From: Apricaphanius iberus
Taxonomy: Eukaryota; Chordata; Actinopteri; Cyprinodontiformes; Aphaniidae
Assembly (NCBI GenBank): GCA_028564705.1
Contig: JAPXFQ010000828.1
Span: forward strand, 62,001-126,000
DNA: 64,000 bases
Direction: 5' to 3'
How positions within the stretch are numbered: the stretch's first letter is position 1; the number at the start of each line of letters is the position of its first letter. A program made the position numbers and the translations under genes. This document shows, piece by piece, positions 52,101 through 61,100 of this stretch. The notes under the pieces are model-generated. The model saw only the letters and a program-made list of their open reading frames with translations, was not told where the DNA came from and made no database searches.

Positions 52101-55100
52101 GAGGAGTCATGTCACTTTTTGACTCCAATTTCTGATTTGATAATTTCACTTTATATGTTTGTGTTATTATTGGTGAAAATGGTAGCTCTAGCAGAGAGTA
52201 GCCAACTGGACAACAGAAGGGACCAGGCCTGTCCAAGACAGATTACAGTGCTTTTGTAAATTAAAGAGGAGCTCTCCCCCTTCCAGAGTCTTCCAACACA
52301 TACATTGCTTGAAAAAAATCTAGCAAAAGGACGTGTGTTGTGGGGACTGGGTGACGTCAACAATTCCTCGCTATTCCAACTTCAACTTACTATGGAAGTA
52401 TGGCTGAGACTGGGCTTCACCTACTCTCCATAGGGGCAGAATGGCTGACGTTGGCAATAAAGCCGGATTTCAGCCATAGTGGCTGATCCAGTCGCGATGC
52501 CCGACTCAAATTTAAGTGCAATGTAAAGTTTTAAACTGAAGAGGGCACTCCATTGACGGATTTTAGTACAAAATTAATATTTTTACTAAAATGTTCTAAA
52601 TTACTGACCGGCGTGTACACAGAACTATTAGACTCATTTATACAGTTTATCAGCAGAAAAAGTTGATTTGGGGGTGAGTTGCACTTTTAAGTTGAAACCA
52701 TGCAATGCATTGAGCTAATACAACCAGCAGATGGTGGTGTAGGCTATTAATTGTGAATTTTGGAAGTAGTAAAGAGGATACTTTGATGAGGTTGAATGCA
52801 AAAAACGAGATTACAGGTTGTCTTAACGAAAAATGGGGCAAAACCAGTACAAGGAGGGACAAAGCTAATATATCACCAGTCTTACAGAGGCAAGTGCAAC
52901 CATGAGTCACATTCTGATCCACACTCCATACCAGTTTGTGGCAGTAATGCACCAAGTTTTTGTGCTGCAAATAGCTGCAAATTAACATCACAAAGAAAAA
53001 GAAAGGGGGCTGCTGTTATTTTTAGGCTAATATGAGCATGCTAACAGCAGTTATGATGAAAGTTGTGTGAGAAATATACTCAGGAATGGAATAATTAAGG
53101 TTTTGAGTGGCAGATAAGGTTGGATTGTAAAATTAGGAATAGATTAGCTATTTTAATAGAGGACAATAACAGGATTGTTGCGGAAGTAAAAGGCCATTAT
53201 AGTTGAAGATGTCTCAATTCTTTCAACAATATGTTTGCACATTATTTTATTTTCTGTCTGGTTTGAGCCTGTGTCTACGGTTATGAATGATTGTATACTT
53301 GATTGGAATACTATATTCGAATCACAAGAATGTAATTTTACCAATTATGTTTAATATGTTTAATGCAAATAGAAGGGATGTCACAAAAAAGAGGAAGATT
53401 TGAACTGGAATTATGCAATTTACAACTTTTGGGTTGTAAAAAAACGTATGGGTTAAATAAAAAGACTACTCCATGAATTGTAAGCATCAAGTTTGTCAGG
53501 TAAGAAAATACCACATTAGCATGAGGTGGAAGTGACTTTCTATGGGCTGAAAAATGTGGCAAAAAAGGCGTGCAAACAGAGGCATGGAGTTTGAGTGGAA
53601 TCCTATTTTACCAGCTACAGTGTGTTAATGTGATTACAAAAACAACAATATGGAATAGTTATGATTAAACAGCTTCCTTCAAACCTTTGGTCCAATCAAC
53701 TCCTACCTTTTCCTTTTATAGCTCAGTCTCACTTTATGTCCTTTCTCACTCTCCTACATATTTTTACCTCCTTTATTCCAGAGTTCGTCAGATCCCCATG
53801 CTTCTAAGCTGGTAAGTTTCCTGTAGCATCCGTTCTGACCATCCTACGTCGCTGAGATTCTTTGGATGTCTTTGGCTGCTTTCTCACTTTACTTCTGAAG
53901 CTCTTTTAAATGTCTGTTATACATCAACCCATCTAGTGAAATACTTCAACACACCTAAACATGACAATAATTCTATATGAACCTTGCATAAAATCAATTT
54001 AATTTAATTTGTTAAATAAACATGTAAAAAATATTAAATATATGTCTCAGAATCTTGGTTGACTACCCATGTATTGATTAATTTTGATCAGAAGAGGGCA
54101 CTATTGACTGTATAAAGTCAGGATAAATTAACTGGTTTTGCTCTTTATAAAAGTTTGGTGGACGTTGCTGTTTCAAAATAATTGGCCAGCGATTCAGAGA
54201 GGTATGATGATGATGCTTCTTGATGCAGTCGTGTTTCAGAGATCGCAAAGATTATTTATACCTTTCTCTAAGAAACGTTGCTGTTATTATTTTTTTATAT
54301 GTTTCAATATTTTTTTAATAAGCTGAAGATATTTTCATCTTTGCTCATCATAGATAGTATTTATGATACTTTTGTATTAATATTAGTTGTAACTTTATTT
54401 AATACATCCTAATTTAATTATAATAACACTGTAAAATTCTTGTCCTAGAATAAAGGAATAAATGTAAATTACGAGCTAAAACCATATGGTGGTTGATCTT
54501 CATAATCATGCCATCACATCCTCCATTGTCATATTAGGCCAACACATACAGTATCTGTCTCACTTAATAAGTCAATGAGAGTCCAGTGGCATGGCTTTCT
54601 CCTCACCACGACAGGCTGAAGGAAGCCGATGAAGGTGCAGAAGCGTCCCCTCTCCTCCACCAGAGCACGGCGCACCGCCTGCTTTTCCATCTCTTCCATC
54701 AGCAGACACATGTCGGTCACGTCCTGCATGGCGCTGTCGAGCTGTGGCTGCAGGTCTCCTCGTCCTGCCGTTAAAAGGAGTGCCATTAGAAAATGTTTCA
54801 GAGAGGTGAGATGGGCGTACACAAATCAATAGAGTAGGGCTGGTGAGGATGAGAGAAGGATGGAAGATGAGGAGAATTAAAACTGCAGTGCTTTGCAAAC
54901 TTATTTAGAGTTTTCTTGAGTTTGAAATCTTTTTTGCTTCTCTAATTTAGTACCCTCAGATATTAATAAATTAACCTTAAACATGGGTTGTACAACTACA
55001 CTCAACTACAAACCACTGATCAGGTTTTAAATCTCTGTGTTATAATGGACTCAGACATTAACCTCCAAAGTCACATAAAGGCAATCATGAACTCTTGTTG

Positions 55101-58100
55101 CATCTTGAAGATCGTTGGACTGGTGGAAGGTGCAGTCTCAAGTCTTCTGGTGGTCTTCCTGTATTTAGCTTCGACCATGTTCTCATCAACTCTGAGCATC
55201 TCTCCCGTCACTTCCTGAGAAAAGCCTCCCAACAGCCTGGTGCTGCTACTAACTGGGTGAATTGCATTTTTAGGTTTCTCCTATACAGTGTTTTACATAT
55301 GAGTCAGATCTTCTTGTAAATGTTTGCTGCATCTCCTACATAAGTTAGGGCGTATAAATACGTAGCATGGCACTGTAGGTACTTTTTATTTCCTGTTTGT
55401 TCTCCAATAGTAAAATACATATAAGAAGCTACGGCTGGGCAGTATACCGAACATTTACCGATTCCAAAATGTATGACTACCGACGTCATTTTGCCCGTGC
55501 CAGGAAATTCGGTATGTAAAAAATGTAGTCGTTATCGTCCACTTGCCATTATCGAGAGAAATGCTCAATATAACGTGATATTAATTTTAGCTCATATCGC
55601 CCAGCCCTATAAGAAGCTAATGTGTAGGGGAATGTACTCCAGTGTGTTACTGTGTCAGCCCCTGTCCAATATAATAGTGGTATAGAATCAAAAAAGACAA
55701 TCCCAATTCTATCTGCTAGCTAAAAGAAAAGAAGTAAAATGTGATTCATAGAAAGCAAGACACGGAATTTATCTTTGTGGTGTTACAGCATGCAACAAGA
55801 ACGAGTGCAGATGTCAGTACTATCAGGGATAAAATGAGAGAGAAAGTTTTAGAGGAGTGGCAACACGATAGAAAAAAGCCTGCAGCGTCACTACAAAGCT
55901 GTCATAACAAAAGCTACAAAAGTCATGCAGCAGTCAAGGAGGAAGTTCCATTACATCATGCATGGATGTAAGTGAAGCTCAACAAAGAGCTGCTATAGAG
56001 ACTGAACTCTAATCCGACCTCAGGAGACCAAAACTTTGAGGAAAGCTGTTTAGAGACATCAGTGCTGCAGTAACTTCTTGATTTGAAAGTCATGGCAGCC
56101 AAGGTGTGAGAGGACACAATAACCTTTTTTAATATTAATGTTTATAAGCTAAGCTAAATTACAGAAGTAATTTGACCTCCCAGTTTCCTGGGACCAATCC
56201 CATTGGTTTTCAGTATCATATAATGATACTTTTTTCGTTAATACAACACTTAGAATAGTTATATTTGTTTAACTCAACAAGACTCGCTTTTCTGTGGACT
56301 TAATAATAAAGTCCAAGCAAAACGCATTTCTATTTTTTTACTGATACTTTCCTGTTTTGTTTTGTTCTTGTTAGTTCTTGTTCTTGTTCTTGTACAGATT
56401 AATTTCCCTTTCCAACAATCTTCAACACTCTCCTTCACTGGAAATCATTAAAAACTGATGGTTTTTGTTGTTGTTGTTTTTTTAGTAATGTAAACATGCT
56501 GAATGTGAATATTTTCTCCAAACACCATTCCCTGCATTAGCTAAAGAAAGAAAACAGACCAGAAAATGGCCGAGTCAGAAAAAAGGCCGTCCGTTGAACG
56601 TCAGAGTGAAGTAGTCGTGGCCTGAGCCACCTGGCTTGGGACCGCCCACAGGAGCACTGAATTGTTGTGGCCCGGAACAGAGCTGCTGCTACTAGAAGCT
56701 AACAATTAGCAACTCCATAACATGGCAGAACTTTTTCTGTAATTGTGGAGATAACACATCAATGCTACATTTTTAACCCACAGAAGCGGAGCTGAAGAAG
56801 AAATGGTTGGGATTGTTTTTTTGGAGAAGTACCAGCAAAATACAATGCTAGATTAGTTGTTTGTTCAGTCACTTTGTGCACAGGGACTTCTTATCTATGG
56901 ATCACTTTTTTTTTCTCACAGAAACTGACTCAGTTCATACCAGAGAACACGGAAAAATTAATAAAAACACCAGTAAATGAGACATTTAAGGATGGCCTGA
57001 TTATTGTGATGGCTCTAAAAGTAACCTTATCTGAGTTCCGCTTTATATGGTATGATCAGAGTGCTCTAATCTGCTCGGAAGGACATCGGACCTGCGCCGA
57101 TCAGAAGTTTGGAATCATAGTACATGGTATGGTCTTAGCTCAATATCGCAGCGATATATTTCTATGTGGCTGCTTGCGTCCTGCTAATTATTCTTATCTG
57201 TATCTTTTTCCATGGATTAGTTCTCCTGAGTATATACTCCCCTTTGGTTCTTCAGTCACTGCTTTTACATCAGTTTAGCTCTGCTCTGTTTAATTCATTT
57301 TTTTAATTTTAGAGTTTTGTAATTCCCCTTTGCCTCTATCTTCTCTGCTTTTGGTCTTCCACAACGCAACTGATGTGACAAACACTAAATTCTGGAAACA
57401 CAACTAATAGCTTTACTGAATAAACAAAGCCAAACGTGGCAGTCAGCGGGAGCAAGATTGTAATTTACTGAAGACTTTAGTTCCATGAGCAAAGTTGGAC
57501 AGATGTGCTAAGATAAGTGAATAGATCTAGTCTGGTGAGCCGTTTTAACCTGCAGCATTTGGAGTTAAATGAGAAGTATGGTAGAGGTTCTCTGCCATTT
57601 TCTTTCAAGGTCCGGTGGAGGACCCGTTCCTTCCAGATGGATCATCTTCACTATTGCTCCTCCTAAATTTCAATCATTCTGAGAGTGTGCTCGTGCTGTT
57701 TCACAGAGCGTCCAGAGAGTCCTGATGGTAAATGGACTGAACTTATATCGCGCTTTTCTAGTCTTACTGACCAGTCAAAGCGCTTTACATTGAAGCCACA
57801 TTCCCCCATTCACACTCATTCATACACCGATAGCCAACATGGCTCGGTAGGACAATGTAGAATTTGGAGGTTAAGTGCCTTGCCCAGGGGCACATCGACA
57901 TGTGACTGGAGGAAGCTACGACCCTCCGATTGCAAGCCAACTACTCTACTACTGAGCCACAGTCGCCCACTGATGGATTGTAGATCATTGTCAATCTCCT
58001 CCGTTTTGTGTCTCCTGTACAGAATGCGTTCGGCTTGCTAAATTTAGCATATCTGTTTATAAGAATAGCGGCAACAATTACCCATAACTGTGTTCCTCAC

Positions 58101-61100
58101 TCACAAAAAAAAAAAACCCTGCACCAAGTCCTTCTGTGCAAAAAGACACACCGGAGCAGCGTGAGGAGGAAGAAACCACGACTTAATAATACTTTGATGT
58201 TTTAAAATCTACAAAGGTTTGAACTTCAAGAATTTAAACTAGAGATGAATGTGAGAAAGTTGTAGGATTGTCTAAGAAAAGTGTATATAGTGTGTGGCAA
58301 GGTGTTTCACAGTCTTAAAACATATGTAATAATTGCAAAAACTAAAGCTTAATTCACGGATTTTGCCCTTTTGTGGCTTATTTTTAGAACTTAAAGGAAG
58401 TACCACTAAATCAAACAATTCCTTCTGCCAATGGGACTTTTCTGGGAGATAGTGTATTTTAGGGATTAGCTTTATCAGCTGAATATCATAAAGATGTCAA
58501 TCTAAGAAAATTGTTGGGGATTGTAATGCTTTGTTTTAACAATACAATTTACATTTCTTTTTTTTTTAATCAACTTTCCACAATCATTCTTTTACCTTAA
58601 TCTTGGGTCTTTCTTTTGTAGTTGAGTGAGGTTGACTCTTAAATTTATTTTTCTCTAAATTTAATTTGATAAAATGACAGCAATATATTAACCAATTACT
58701 GCAAGTTATACTAAGTTTGGGATGTAAGGCCTAATCTATCCAATCAGTTTAGAGTCCAAAGGTTTTGTTTCATCACTCACCTAAAAGTGGCACAAAGATA
58801 CATCAAAACCTCTTCTGTCAACAGGTTTAAAATAAAAAAAAGAAAGATGACAGAGATGAGCGGATGCAGCAGAGCAGCAGTGACTGACAGCCTGATACTT
58901 ACCCTGAACCTCTATTACATGGAGACAAACGCCATAGTAGCGGAGAGACAGAAAGACGGTGGCAGGTGACAGCGGGAGGGGCACAGCAAAAATAGAAGCA
59001 AAATTCAGGAGTGGGGGGGATGAGAAAGAGGGAGACAGAGAGGGAGAGAAAGGAAGGGAGAGAGCATAAATAGCAGAACTTATTGTTAAGGTTAGTACAA
59101 AGAAGCCATCCCTAGACAGCCAAGGTGCCACAGGTTAGAGCAAATCAACACAGCAACCACCTGAAATGAACCAGAACCAAACATATCACCATGCTTTAGC
59201 TGGGACATGGCTCACATGTTATAATCAGTTTACACAGTGAATCCTAGTGTCTAGTTATTGTTTTCATGTAAAAGGCTTTAGAAATGATTCATAATCGATA
59301 TGATAACCTCAACATGAATAGTTTGGTATTACTGTTTCAAAAGCAAATAAAAAAATTAAAAATAAAACTAAAATTCCTGCTTGATTGCACCAGAAAAATT
59401 CCCCACTTCCTAATAAGTGAAACTCCCACTTTGTCAGTTTTCTGGTTCAGAACTAAGGCCCATCTTTTGGGCTTTTCTCCTTTACTGTAGGTCTTAAAAG
59501 TGGAAGCTAATACATCTTCAAATAATTTCACTGGAATGGAAAGTTTCTAAGTATTCTCCTCAGTGACTTAGTACCAGGACCCTGCACCTATTAATGATGT
59601 CACACTACATGATTGTTTGGACGTCTGGACATCGAAGTTGAAGATTTTGTTAGGTCCAAAGAAACTGCTGAAGTTTTTGTGGTTTGTAGTTCATCTTTGT
59701 AGGAGACATAGAAGACTTTCCCAAAGAAAAGCCATCCTTACCTTTTAAAGAAATATACCATACACTGACCGTTATTTTTGAAAGACCTGGGAGCAGAAAG
59801 GCCACAATTATGTATAGTCCCACATCCTAAACACTTGTAATTAAATTTGATTTTAGTTCTTCGAGTATAATGTTTTTTAATCACTAGGCTAAAGTAATTT
59901 ATTTAAAGAACACCACATTTTGGGGTTTTCTTAAGAATGTGGAACCATATATAAAATCAATTTCAGATTTAACCAACAAAAAGGCTCTCAAAACAATTAA
60001 TATCTATGATTTTTTGCATGTATCTATAATATAGATACATGGGTGTATGTATGAGTCTTGAATTACTTGTTTACTTCATTTGGTCCTATCTTGTATATTT
60101 ACCAACTCAGTTTCTGGATGATCCTCCACACAAACGGCATTTGATTATTTTTTATATTTTTTTGAAAATATGTATTTTTTCCCAGTGGTGTTGCCGTAAG
60201 TGTGACATCATCGGCAGGCGTGGGGCCCCAAAGAGATCTGGTACTTACACCGAAGGATCACAAATGGTCTCTCGGCCACAGCTTAAACATCCCTGATTTC
60301 CTGTACATCATTAAAGACTTACACAGTGTAACCTGTATTGCTGTAATAGTTATCAAAACATACAATATTTTTATTATGTAAAACATTTTTATATGTAATT
60401 TGTGTATGATAATACATATAGAGTACATGTATTTAGAATATTTTTTTTTATTTTCAATTTATTTCAAATATTTTTTTTTATTTTGTTTGTGTGGCCATCA
60501 CTGTTACAAGATAAAAACCCAGCAATGTTGGTATTCACTGAGGAAATGTCATAGGTCAAATACTAAGAGTTGTAATATACGAAACCGTCAGTAGATGGCA
60601 CTATAAACCAACAATTCATTACTATCATTCAAACTCAGAACCACTTCAGTTTAAAAATTTCTGCCTCATGTTTGTTGATAACAAGGTCGGCTCAAACTTG
60701 AGCCAGCAATTATTTATTCATGTATTTTAATTGAACTAAAGCTCTGATGAATTGTGGTAGGATCCCAGAAAAAGCAATGCTGGAAAAACAACTTGCTTTC
60801 AAAAGTGATCTGCAACCGTAAAACAAAACTTCCACACGAGGATCGATAATAAGAGTGGGCTTGAGCAAAAGTGACCAGGACAAGAATTCTCATGTCAGCC
60901 TTTCTTACCTTTACGAGCCTTCTTCTGCAGCTTGATGGTGTCAGATGACTTCTTCTTGATCTCGTGGCGTGACCTCTTGTACTCTTGAAAGAGGAGAAAC
61001 AGATATGCTTTTAGGTAAGATGCAAAGCCTCTGGGTAAAACTTAATTTCCTCGCCTTTCCCATGTCAACATCAGCAGAACTGACTCCACAAACCGATTCG

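Noticed and set aside
54750..54764. RGD integrin-binding motif (GRGD) in mtss2
   Set aside because: It lies in a cytoplasmic I-BAR helix region and is conserved in the family for other reasons.
56874..57278. Plus-strand 134-aa frame as a gene
   Set aside because: No recognisable domain or conserved pattern; it lies in an intron of the opposite strand.
58781..59131. Minus-strand 116-aa frame as a coding exon
   Set aside because: It is pyrimidine-tract translation; only the 9-nt piece inside it has a good case.
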